A stretch of DNA of 64,000 bases, from the NCBI GenBank assembly GCA_001709035.1, contig LVKA01000015.1:410663-474662 (forward strand), given 5' to 3'. Under the pieces are notes generated by a model. It saw nothing but the letters and a program-made list of their open reading frames with translations, ran no database searches and had not been told where the DNA came from. Source of the DNA: Candidatus Thiodiazotropha endoloripes (GTDB taxonomy: Bacteria; Pseudomonadota; Gammaproteobacteria; Chromatiales; Chromatiaceae). Positions 53,116 to 60,532 of this stretch are shown here, in pieces. Within the stretch, counting starts at the first letter, position 1; every line of letters begins with the position of its first letter. A program made the position numbers and the translations under genes.

Positions 53116-53814
53116 ATGGAATCCTTAACCACCACAACGCTGGCAGCCCTTGAATTGCTGTTCAGCGGTAACCCTGAACTTTGGGAGATCATTGCCATCT
53201 CCTTCAGAGTATCAGGGGTTGCCATACTGGTGGCGTCACCACCGGCTCTGCTGGTCGCTTTCATACTTGCCTACTACCAATTCCCCGGCAGACGTCTGCT
53301 GATCTCCATCAACAGCACTCTGCTCTCAGTGCCCGCCGTGGTAGTCGGCCTGACCCTTTTCATACTGCTCTCCAGACAAGGTCCGCTTGGGGAGTGGAAG
53401 TTGCTGTTCACCCAAACGGCTATGGTGCTTGGCCAGATCGCGCTTGCTTTTCCGATTCTTGTCGCCATGGGTCACTCGGCACTGCAAGCCTGTGACCGTA
53501 GAGCCTGGGAGACGGCACGCACCCTGGGTGCAACACCAATACGGGCGTTGATTACCATCATGCGGGAAGCGCGCTTTGGCCTGATGGCTGCACTGCTTGC
53601 GGCTTTTGGTCGCATCATTGCCGAGGTTGGGGCTTCAATGATGCTTGGCGGCAACATTCTCCACTATACCCGCAACATTCCGACCGCCATCGCATTGGAA
53701 TCGAGTAAGGGTGAATTCGCTCAGGGCATCGCTCTGGGTCTGGTTCTACTGATTCTGGCTTTCACTCTGAACGCCTTCCTGCAGCACTTTCAAGGTAAGG
53801 GGCAACCAGCCTGA
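53116..53814 (+). CDS. tupB: Tungstate ABC transporter permease TupB
   Basis: 232 residues from the ATG at 53116; an in-frame ATG at 53080 would overlap tupA. Six membrane segments of the ModB/TupB type, with the cytoplasmic EAA-like loop RRAWETARTLGATPIRALITIMREAR and the GRIIAEVGASMMLGGNI block. Starts 4 bp after tupA and overlaps tupC at ATGA. Confidence 0.93.
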   Translation: MESLTTTTLAALELLFSGNPELWEIIAISFRVSGVAILVASPPALLVAFILAYYQFPGRRLLISINSTLLSVPAVVVGLTLFILLSRQGPLGEWKLLFTQTAMVLGQIALAFPILVAMGHSALQACDRRAWETARTLGATPIRALITIMREARFGLMAALLAAFGRIIAEVGASMMLGGNILHYTRNIPTAIALESSKGEFAQGIALGLVLLILAFTLNAFLQHFQGKGQPA

Positions 53815-54527
53815 TGACTACAGCAGATCAATTCAATGTCCAGTGCCTGAAAAAACACTTTGCTAAACGGCAGGTGTTGGACGAGGTCGCCTTCTCCCTT
53901 CAAGCCGGACAGACCCACCTGTTGAGTGGCGATAATGGGGCGGGTAAAACCACCCTGTTGCGTATTCTGGCCGGACTGGAGAAACCGGACAGCATCCAGA
54001 TCGATCTGGGAAAAGGGCCACTCAACTGGCGTCATGTCAAAAAAACCCTGCAGCATCATGCTCTCTATCTTCATCAACACCCCTATATGTTTGACGGCAC
54101 AGTAACCTACAACCTGGACTACGCCATCGGTGCGAAACTGACCAAGCGGGAGCGTCAGCTACAGATCGACAAAGCCCTGGAGTGGGCCGATCTACGGCAG
54201 TTGTCACACGCTCCGGCGAAAACACTGTCCGGTGGCGAGAAACAACGGGTCTCCCTGGCCCGGGCCTGGCTGAAGAGACCGTCAATCCTGTTGCTCGATG
54301 AACCCACCTCCAACCTGGACCAGGAATCGAGACATCGAACACTTGGTTTGCTGGAAGCCTTCAAAAGCGATGGCACAGCCATGCTGCTGGCCAGCCACGA
54401 TCCCATGCACTTCCCCTCACTGATAGACCAACACTTACGCCTGGATCAGGGTAAACTGATACGCATCGATGATCAGAAACTGTTCGAATTCGATCAGACT
54501 CACCCAAACTTCAGGAGTACGGCGTGA
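53814..54527 (+). CDS. tupC: Tungstate ABC transporter ATPase TupC
   Basis: 237 residues. Walker A SGDNGAGKTT, signature LSGGEKQR, Walker B ILLLDEPTSNLD and H-loop ASHDP. The Q-loop stretch LYLHQHPYMFDGTV is characteristic of TupC/EcfA-like ATPases. No C-terminal MOP domain as in ModC. Overlaps tupB and mobA by 4 bp each. Confidence 0.93.
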   Translation: MTTADQFNVQCLKKHFAKRQVLDEVAFSLQAGQTHLLSGDNGAGKTTLLRILAGLEKPDSIQIDLGKGPLNWRHVKKTLQHHALYLHQHPYMFDGTVTYNLDYAIGAKLTKRERQLQIDKALEWADLRQLSHAPAKTLSGGEKQRVSLARAWLKRPSILLLDEPTSNLDQESRHRTLGLLEAFKSDGTAMLLASHDPMHFPSLIDQHLRLDQGKLIRIDDQKLFEFDQTHPNFRSTA

Positions 54528-55126
54528 ACGACCGTTCAGATTACACCGCAGTCATCCTGGCCGGTGGCCGGGGAAGTCGTATGGGCGGCAATGACAAAGG
54601 CCTGGTCCTGCTTGATGGTAAACCACTGATCGAACATGTCATCAACACCATCGCACCCCAGGTTGGGCATCTGCTGATCAACGCCAACCGAAACATGGCG
54701 GACTATCAGAGATTCGGTTATCCGGTGATTCGTGATGAACTGAGTGGCTACCAGGGACCCTTGGCGGGCATCTACTCCGCATTGGAACAGATCACTACCC
54801 CGAATCTGATCACCGTACCCTGCGACGGTCCCAGATTACCAAAAGATCTGGTAGCCCGACTGGCAAGCGCCCGTGAAGACGCAGATGCAGATATTGCGGT
54901 GGCTCACGACGGCAAGCGCCTGCAACCGGTGTATGCCCTGATCGGGAAAAAACTGCGGCCAAGCCTGAAGGCGTACCTGGACGGCGGCGATCGGAAAATC
55001 GATCTCTGGTACGCGCAACATAAAATGGTTACGGCCGACTTTTCCGATATTCCTGAAACCTTTCTGAACATCAATACGCCAGAGGAAAGGAATGAATTCG
55101 AACAACCCCAAACCGCTGAACGTTAA
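54524..55126 (+). CDS. mobA: Molybdenum cofactor guanylyltransferase MobA
   Basis: Adds GMP to Mo- or W-molybdopterin to form MGD, the cofactor of formate dehydrogenase. 200 residues from a GTG overlapping the tupC stop. The nucleotide-binding LAGGRGSRMGGNDKGLVLLDGKPLI (about 12-36), the acidic pair in PCDGP, and RLQPVYAL are the MobA blocks. Confidence 0.95.
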   Translation: MNDRSDYTAVILAGGRGSRMGGNDKGLVLLDGKPLIEHVINTIAPQVGHLLINANRNMADYQRFGYPVIRDELSGYQGPLAGIYSALEQITTPNLITVPCDGPRLPKDLVARLASAREDADADIAVAHDGKRLQPVYALIGKKLRPSLKAYLDGGDRKIDLWYAQHKMVTADFSDIPETFLNINTPEERNEFEQPQTAER

Positions 55127-55715
55127 GGGCGTAGGGATGATCGATTATCCGATCCCCCTGCTCGGCATCATAGCCTACAGTGGCACCGGTAAAACCACCC
55201 TGTTGACCAAACTGCTGCCGATCCTCAAAGCGGCAGGCCTGAGGGTCGCGGTGGTGAAACATGCGCAGCATCAGTTTGAGATCGATCACCCTCATAAAGA
55301 CAGTTATGAACTGCGTAAATCCGGTGCGAGCCAGATGCTGGTCGCCTCCAGAGGACGGATGGCACTGATTGTCGAGACCGATGACCGGAATGAACCGGAT
55401 CTGCAGTCCACCCTGCCTCATCTCGACCATCACGCCCTCGACCTGGTGCTGGTGGAGGGATTCAAACACGCCCCCATACAAAAAATTGAGTTGCACCGGC
55501 CTAAATTGGGCAAGCCGTTGATCTGCCAGACGGACTCAAACGTTATTGCCATCGCCACGGATGAGGCGATATGCTCTCTACCGGAGGGTTTACCGGTTTT
55601 GGATCTCAACCAACCGGAAGCTATTGCAAACTTCATACGTCAACAGCTCTATCGATTCGGAGAACGCCCCATTCATGACCCGGCAAGCCACCAATCCTCA
55701 AACCAGTTGCGCTGA
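55092..55715 (+). CDS. mobB: Molybdopterin-guanine dinucleotide biosynthesis protein MobB
   Basis: 207 residues from the ATG at 55092 (GAGGAAAGG upstream, overlapping mobA by 35 bp); an ATG at 55137 is an alternative start. GTP-binding P-loop AYSGTGKTTLLTKLLP, then VVKHAQHQFEIDHPHKDSYELRKSGA and LVLVEGFKHAPIQKIELHR, the MobB signatures. The P-loop has SGTGKT as in other MobB proteins. Confidence 0.94.
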   Translation: MNSNNPKPLNVKGVGMIDYPIPLLGIIAYSGTGKTTLLTKLLPILKAAGLRVAVVKHAQHQFEIDHPHKDSYELRKSGASQMLVASRGRMALIVETDDRNEPDLQSTLPHLDHHALDLVLVEGFKHAPIQKIELHRPKLGKPLICQTDSNVIAIATDEAICSLPEGLPVLDLNQPEAIANFIRQQLYRFGERPIHDPASHQSSNQLR

Positions 55716-56952
55716 TCCCGAACCATCCAGCACCCTCCGGGTTGCTGCAGCCCGAGAGGCGATCCAGAGTGGTATCAAGCCGATCCTGACCACTGAACGG
55801 CTGGCACTGCGCGATGCTCTGGGCCGGGTGCTGGCACAACCAATCATCTCCCCACTCGATGTTCCCGGCCATACCAACTCCGCGATGGATGGCTATGCTC
55901 TGAAGGGCTCAGATCTGCAATCTTCCTCTATTACAAGTTTCAAACTGATCGGCACTACCGTGGCCGGTCAACCCTTTCCAGGTCATTGCCAATCCGGTGA
56001 GTGTATTCGCATCATGACCGGCGCGCCGATGCCCGAAGGTACGGACACGGTCATCATGCAGGAGCAGGCGAAGCTCGATGAGACGCAAATGGTCTCTTTC
56101 ACCTCGCAACACAAACAGGGACAGAATGTGCGTCATGCCGGTGAGGATATTGCCAAAGGCAGCCGTGTGCTGGAACCGGGCAGGCGCCTGACGGCTGCCG
56201 ATCTGGGGGTCATGGCATCACTCGGCTTTGGAGAGGTCAGCGTCAGACGCAGACCCCGTGTCGCCTTCTTCTCCACCGGCGATGAATTGCGCGGTATCGG
56301 TGAATCCCTGAGAGAGGGGGATGTCTACGACAGTAACCGTTACAGTCTCTACGGCATGCTGAAAAACTGTGGCGTGGATCTGCTCGATATGGGAGTAATC
56401 AAAGATGACCCGGAAGCCTTGCGTCAGGCCTTCCAGGCAGCCGCTGCAGAGGCGGATATGGTGATCTCATCCGGCGGCGTTTCGGTTGGTGAAGCCGACT
56501 ACACAAAAAAGATCCTGCAACAGCTGGGTGAAATCCACTTCTGGAAAATCGCCATGAAACCAGGGCGCCCCCTGGCATTTGGCGAACTGGGACAAACCCG
56601 CTTCTTTGGCCTGCCCGGTAACCCGGTGGCGGTCATGGTCACTTTCTATCAGTTCGTTCTGCCGGCCATACACTACATGGCCACTGGCAAGCCCTATCAA
56701 CCTTTCACCCTGACGGCAGTCTGTCATGACACACTCCGCAAGCGGCCTGGGCGATATGAGTTTATACGGGGTCTTTTTTCCACCACTGACGATGGTCAGC
56801 TCAGGGTTGAGTCCGTTGGTCAACAGGGCTCGGGAATTCTCACTTCAATGAGTCGTGGAAACTGCTTTATCCTACTGCCGGAAAGTTGCGCCGGGGTCAG
56901 TGAAGGGGACCAGGTTGTGATTCAACCCTTCGCATCATTAAGTCTTGAGTGA
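55675..56952 (+). CDS. moeA: Molybdopterin molybdenumtransferase MoeA
   Basis: 425 residues from the ATG at 55675 (GGAGAA upstream), overlapping mobB by about 40 bp; an open frame further upstream is a shadow of mobB. Inserts the metal into molybdopterin. Motifs: DVPGHTNSAMDGYAL, MTGAPMPEGTDTVIMQE, FSTGDEL, SSGGVSVGEADYTK and FGLPGNPVAVMVTF. Last gene of the tup-mob-moe operon. As MoeA inserts molybdate or tungstate, co-expression with TupABC would favour tungsten loading. Confidence 0.95.
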   Translation: MTRQATNPQTSCADPEPSSTLRVAAAREAIQSGIKPILTTERLALRDALGRVLAQPIISPLDVPGHTNSAMDGYALKGSDLQSSSITSFKLIGTTVAGQPFPGHCQSGECIRIMTGAPMPEGTDTVIMQEQAKLDETQMVSFTSQHKQGQNVRHAGEDIAKGSRVLEPGRRLTAADLGVMASLGFGEVSVRRRPRVAFFSTGDELRGIGESLREGDVYDSNRYSLYGMLKNCGVDLLDMGVIKDDPEALRQAFQAAAAEADMVISSGGVSVGEADYTKKILQQLGEIHFWKIAMKPGRPLAFGELGQTRFFGLPGNPVAVMVTFYQFVLPAIHYMATGKPYQPFTLTAVCHDTLRKRPGRYEFIRGLFSTTDDGQLRVESVGQQGSGILTSMSRGNCFILLPESCAGVSEGDQVVIQPFASLSLE

Positions 56953-56994
56953 ATAACCACACTGAGGATTTTTACTTAAGGTAGGAAAGGATGC

Positions 56995-57438
56995 TCAGCA
57001 CCCCTTTTCAAAACAGATAAGCAAGCGTTCCAGGGTAGTCCACTCCTCATCCGTCAACTTGCCATTCAGAGCAGCCCGCTCAATTTTTGCCACCACCTCT
57101 CGGGTTTTCGGTGAGAGACGCTGATTCATCTGACGTACTGACATCAGCAGGGTTTCCAGATTATCCCCATCTGAGACGGCAGGCTGTTTACGTCCTTTGA
57201 TCTTCGGATATTGATACTCCACCCCTTCCACCGGGTGCTGAACATCCATATAACCTTCAGGCAGATCGAGACCGGTTTCGATCCGTCTGGCAACCACATC
57301 CCCCATGTTGCGCCTTCCTGTAACCATCTGGCTCACATGGGCTGGCGTCAGGCCAACCTTTTCGGAAAACTCCCGCTGGGAATGAAAACGGTCAATCTGA
57401 TCCAACAGATTGGCTTTACGTATCGTCTTGATATTCAT
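56995..57438 (-). CDS. XRE-family (phage repressor-like) regulator
   Basis: 147 residues from the ATG at 57438 (MNIKTIRKANLLDQ). The N-terminal HTH is HSQREFSEKVGLTPAHVSQMVTGRRNMGDVVARRIETGLDLPEGYMD, with the 'R.IE..L.LP.G.MD' tail common in phage-type repressors. The C-terminal part (TREVVAKIERAALNGKLTDEEWTTLERLL) is helical. There is no LexA-like peptidase domain. Divergent from a small Cro/YdaS-like gene, with a perfect palindrome between them. Confidence 0.82.
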   Translation of the reverse strand: MNIKTIRKANLLDQIDRFHSQREFSEKVGLTPAHVSQMVTGRRNMGDVVARRIETGLDLPEGYMDVQHPVEGVEYQYPKIKGRKQPAVSDGDNLETLLMSVRQMNQRLSPKTREVVAKIERAALNGKLTDEEWTTLERLLICFEKGC

Positions 57439-57450
57439 GGTCGGAAAACA

Positions 57451-57465
57451 ATAGCAAATTGCTAT
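57451..57465. promoter_or_regulatory. Palindromic operator between the repressor-like genes
   Basis: ATAGCAA-A-TTGCTAT is a perfect 7-bp inverted repeat 12 bp before the XRE start. Further copies of the half-site (TTGCTA at 57485-57490; TAGC/GCTA words up to 57509) follow toward the plus-strand gene, as in a small cI/cro-type switch. Confidence 0.65.
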
Positions 57466-57524
57466 ATGACTGGCCATGCACATATTGCTACTCATTTAGC
57501 TTTGTGCTAATGTTCTCCCTCAAT

Positions 57525-57764
57525 ATGGATATGAAAACATTTATTGCAACGGAAGGTCGCGAGGCAGCCACCCGTCTGGCAGCAAAGTGCGGTACCAAAT
57601 ATATCTACCTGACTCAGATCGCCTCTGGTTTTAGAAAGCCCAGTGGAAGGTTGACCCTGTTACTTGAACGCCATTCCGGGGCTATATTGAGCAGACATGA
57701 GTTACGACCTGACCTCTACCCCAAAGAACAGAGCGAACAACAGAAGCCAAAACGCTCTACCTGA
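57525..57764 (+). CDS. Cro/YdaS-like small DNA-binding protein
   Basis: About 79 residues; starts at 57510, 57525 or 57531 are all possible and none has a good ribosome site. The HTH is ATEGREAATRLAAKCGTKYIYLTQIASGFRKPSGRLTLLLERHSGAILSRHELRPDLYP, the form of YdaS-type antitoxin/Cro proteins (typically ending in RPDLYP). Divergent from the XRE repressor. Probably a remnant of, or a cargo switch from, a prophage or mobile element. Confidence 0.72.
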   Translation: MDMKTFIATEGREAATRLAAKCGTKYIYLTQIASGFRKPSGRLTLLLERHSGAILSRHELRPDLYPKEQSEQQKPKRST

Positions 57765-57794
57765 TTATTCGCTACAGCAACAAGGAATCGATTA

Positions 57795-58061
57795 TTGTTA
57801 CATGGAAAACTTAAAGCAGCGCCCTCTTACTCAAACAGACTGAAAAGCTATTGTGAGGAGTTTTCAGAATTCAACTCACGCTGTGAACAACTCTGTCGAG
57901 CATTTGATCATATTGCAACTCATCACGACAGCATCAGCAGTTTTTCTGTAAGAGGTATGAAACAGAACGCGTTATGGCTTAAATGGCGCATGAAAGAGAT
58001 GGAACAGAAATTGACACGGCTTTATGAGGAGACTCGCCAGATCCCTTCCGATCATATTTGA
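57795..58061 (+). CDS. Small hypothetical protein
   Basis: 88 residues from a TTG start with AAGGA 8 nt upstream. Helical and charged (RLKSYCEEFSEFNSRCEQLCRAFDHIATHH ... LKWRMKEMEQKLTRLYEETRQ), with coiled-coil tendency. It follows the Cro-like gene by 30 bp and is probably in the same transcript. No family recognised. Confidence 0.6.
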   Translation: MLHGKLKAAPSYSNRLKSYCEEFSEFNSRCEQLCRAFDHIATHHDSISSFSVRGMKQNALWLKWRMKEMEQKLTRLYEETRQIPSDHI

Positions 58062-58409
58062 CTCGTTTACTGAAGTAGTGTGAGGTCATTCATAAGCTAT
58101 CTTACTAACACATCCTTAAGAGTCATCGCTCGTTTTAACTTCCGGAAAAGAACGGACTTATTAAAACAGATTTGTAGTTGGTTTATTTACTCCCTTCATA
58201 TCAATCTGACATTTTAGTTCTTTCAATAATTCCCAATTCAAATTGGAGTAGTACTTTTTTATAGTAAATACTGATGCGATTAATTGAAATTAATTTATTG
58301 GTGGATTTTGTAGAGAGTGACCGACAGGGACTGGCTAAATGCGAGGCCACGCTTTTACATAGAGAGGCAGTTTAAAGTAATGAGCTCTATGAGTGCTAAC
58401 AAAAGCATG
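58062..58409. other. AT-rich gap
   Basis: About 350 bases with no recognisable gene, repeat or terminator. Base composition is clearly more AT-rich than the region left of 57 kb. Confidence 0.5.
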
Positions 58410-58694
58410 TTAATTATTCTCATCTACCCCCTCATTTACCGTGAGAATTCGGTAGACCATACATGAGACACCATGCTCCCCTTGGCAATTGTTAGATACT
58501 CTAAACAGATAATTCTCATACTCAAACTCATTTGACCATAGAGCCTCACACACAATTGGATCATCGGGTTCGAGTTGGAGTGCTCTAGTGACTTCTGATG
58601 ATATGATCGTCACGTGAGTATCACCTTGAGAACGGGCATGCTCGACATACTTTATCCTACAGTACTTTCTGATCTGCTCTTTGCTTACCGACAT
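58410..58694 (-). CDS. Hypothetical protein
   Basis: 94 residues, preceded by AAAGG 5 nt before the ATG. Sequence MSVSKEQIRKYCRIKYVEHAR, then VTIISSEVTRALQLEPDDPIVCEALWSNEFEYENYLFRV. Mixed alpha/beta in appearance with five cysteines. No family recognised; no clear operon partner. Isolated in an AT-rich region that may have been acquired. Confidence 0.55.
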   Translation of the reverse strand: MSVSKEQIRKYCRIKYVEHARSQGDTHVTIISSEVTRALQLEPDDPIVCEALWSNEFEYENYLFRVSNNCQGEHGVSCMVYRILTVNEGVDENN

Positions 58695-59273
58695 ATCGAC
58701 CTTTATCTATAGGATTTTTCAAATCTGGTTTATGGCAAGCATTAGCACATACTTCGATAGCGTTACATTCAAGTCAAAATAAATAATTATTTACCTAAAT
58801 GCTCCACTTGCTACGAGCAATAGGCATAAGAGGCCTCTTACTGGTACGAGACGCCACGTCAATCAAAGTCGCCAAAGTTACCAGCACACAGAATCTTTCT
58901 ATTGATCTATGTCAACAAAGCCAGACTTATTTTTTTATCTCACGAATGCAACAAATGGAAAAAGATAGACCGTTTGTTGATACAAGTACCCTTTATTGCA
59001 TTCCTTATCCCTATGCGACCTTTATTTAGAATGAATCTAATTTTTAAATGGCATTAAAAAGTGAGAACCAGTTCAAATATCGTCAGCGAAGGAGTACTTA
59101 TTTGTAGGTATTTTTTGTCACCTTTGTTAGATTAGCGACCTCTTACGGAATACAAATATCAAACCCCATGGATAGGTAATCACGTATCAGTGATACCAAT
59201 AAACGACTTATTTAGATCATAGAACCATTGGTTATATTAGCCGTGGTGTAATTTATTGGGGTTTGTTATTGCC
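58695..59273. other. AT-rich gap before the HDOD gene
   Basis: Nearly 580 bases without a convincing gene. A 76-codon frame at 58799-59029 has no ribosome site or family resemblance. The region near 59200-59270 probably carries the HDOD gene promoter. Confidence 0.5.
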
Positions 59274-60134
59274 ATGTCACCAGATGAACTTGTGAGAGAT
59301 ATCGACCAGCTGGTTGCTCTCCCCGAAGTTTTCATACAAGTCAATCACATGATGGAACAGCCCAACTGTTCATCAGCCAAGCTTGCCGAAATAATTTCAG
59401 CCGATACAGACATCTCCTCCCGACTGTTAAGACTGGTTAACAGCTCTATGTATGGACTCAGATCCAAAATTGACACGATTTCCAGAGCAGTCACCATTGC
59501 CGGTACCGAGGAGTTACGAAATCTCGTGACTGCAACCAGTGCTGTCAGGTCTTTTACTGGTATACCAGAGCACTTGATCAATATGGAGGACTATTGGCGC
59601 CATGGTGTAACAACCGGCGTAATAGCAAAGATATTGGCCCAGCAATGTAATGTACTGCATAGTGAGCGTCTATTTGTTGCCGGTATGCTACATGATGTTG
59701 GACGTTTGGTTATCTACCTAACAATACCGGAAAAAGCGACTGAAATCTTAAATATCACAGCTGGCGACGAGTGGATTCTCGCCGAAGAGGAAGACCACAA
59801 TTTAGGATTCAATCATATGGATGTGGGTGCCGCACTGATGAAATCCTGGCAACTGCCAGACAGTATTATATCCGTCATTCAGAATCACCATACACCGACG
59901 AGGGCAACCGACCATAAACTCGACGTATCCCTTGTACATATAGCTCTAGCGATCGCCCGTGGCCAGATGACAGGACTATCTGTTGAAGAGATGATATGGG
60001 CGATTGATCCATCAATATGGGAAGAGACAGGACTTAGTCCAGAAAACATCACTCCTCACGTCGATAAGATGTTAATGATGTCCCTAGACACTTTGAAGAC
60101 GATTCTATCACCGATAGATCAAAAACAGGCATAA
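59274..60134 (+). CDS. HDOD-domain signalling protein
   Basis: 286 residues from the ATG at 59274; a TTG at 59256 is also in frame. The HDOD domain runs over most of the protein: VALPEVFIQVNHMMEQPNCSSAKLAEIISADTDISSRLLRLVNSSMYGL, ISRAVTIAGTEELRNLVTATSAV, VAGMLHDVGRLV and HMDVGAALMKSWQLPDSIISVIQNHHTP. It retains His/Asp pairs (LHDVGR) but HDOD proteins usually lack hydrolase activity and act as signalling scaffolds. Upstream of a diguanylate cyclase, suggesting c-di-GMP-linked behaviour. Confidence 0.87.
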   Translation: MSPDELVRDIDQLVALPEVFIQVNHMMEQPNCSSAKLAEIISADTDISSRLLRLVNSSMYGLRSKIDTISRAVTIAGTEELRNLVTATSAVRSFTGIPEHLINMEDYWRHGVTTGVIAKILAQQCNVLHSERLFVAGMLHDVGRLVIYLTIPEKATEILNITAGDEWILAEEEDHNLGFNHMDVGAALMKSWQLPDSIISVIQNHHTPTRATDHKLDVSLVHIALAIARGQMTGLSVEEMIWAIDPSIWEETGLSPENITPHVDKMLMMSLDTLKTILSPIDQKQA

Positions 60135-60199
60135 GAATGTTTACATAGTCTGTTTCAACTTTCACACCACAACTAAACCTGCTGTTTCGTTAGAAAGAT

Positions 60200-60299
60200 C
60201 GCCTCTGAATCAGGCCGGATTCATATGACGATATGCCAGTTCATGCGCGATATAAAATCAGGTTTAGCAACCACATAAGGAGGTGTTAATCAGAGGCGT
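60200..60299 (+). other. Structured leader-like segment before the diguanylate cyclase
   Basis: A perfect 9-bp outer pairing CGCCTCTGA (60200-60208) / TCAGAGGCG (60291-60299) encloses about 80 nt, with a further hairpin GAATC...GATTC starting at 60207. A strong AAGGAGGTG lies at 60278-60286 without a start codon at proper distance. This could be a folded mRNA leader; I cannot match it to a known riboswitch. The rest of 60135-60532 holds a doubtful 70-codon frame (60306-60518) and a hairpin AACGG-GAAA-CCGTT near 60478-60491. Confidence 0.35.
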
Positions 60300-60532
60300 A
60301 TAAATATGATTGCTAATAGAATTCATTTAAATAACATCTCGAAATACAGTAGCTCACTACTGATTGCCTTTAAAGTCACTACCTATAAAGAGTGCGTCAT
60401 CTTCCTGAAGATTAAGCAACTCAAAACTGCGCTTGCAATCATATTATTGAATACGCTTATAGCGTTTTCAGTAAATAACGGGAAACCGTTATACATGCAC
60501 TCCTATGCGAGACTGTAGAAAGCGTAATCGCA

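Noticed and set aside
58799-59029. 76-codon plus-strand frame
   Set aside because: No ribosome site, no recognisable domain, AT-rich gap composition.
60190-60299. Integron attC-like site
   Set aside because: The outer inverted repeat does not carry proper GTTRRRY / RYYYAAC core sites, and no integrase or cassette array is present.
60306-60518. 70-codon plus-strand frame with one hydrophobic segment
   Set aside because: A modest AGAGG site exists 9 nt upstream, but the sequence lacks protein-like conservation signals and runs through a hairpin just before the cyclase gene; not enough to call a gene.
60135-60532. c-di-GMP riboswitch before the diguanylate cyclase
   Set aside because: The conserved riboswitch core words were not found; only inverted repeats are visible.
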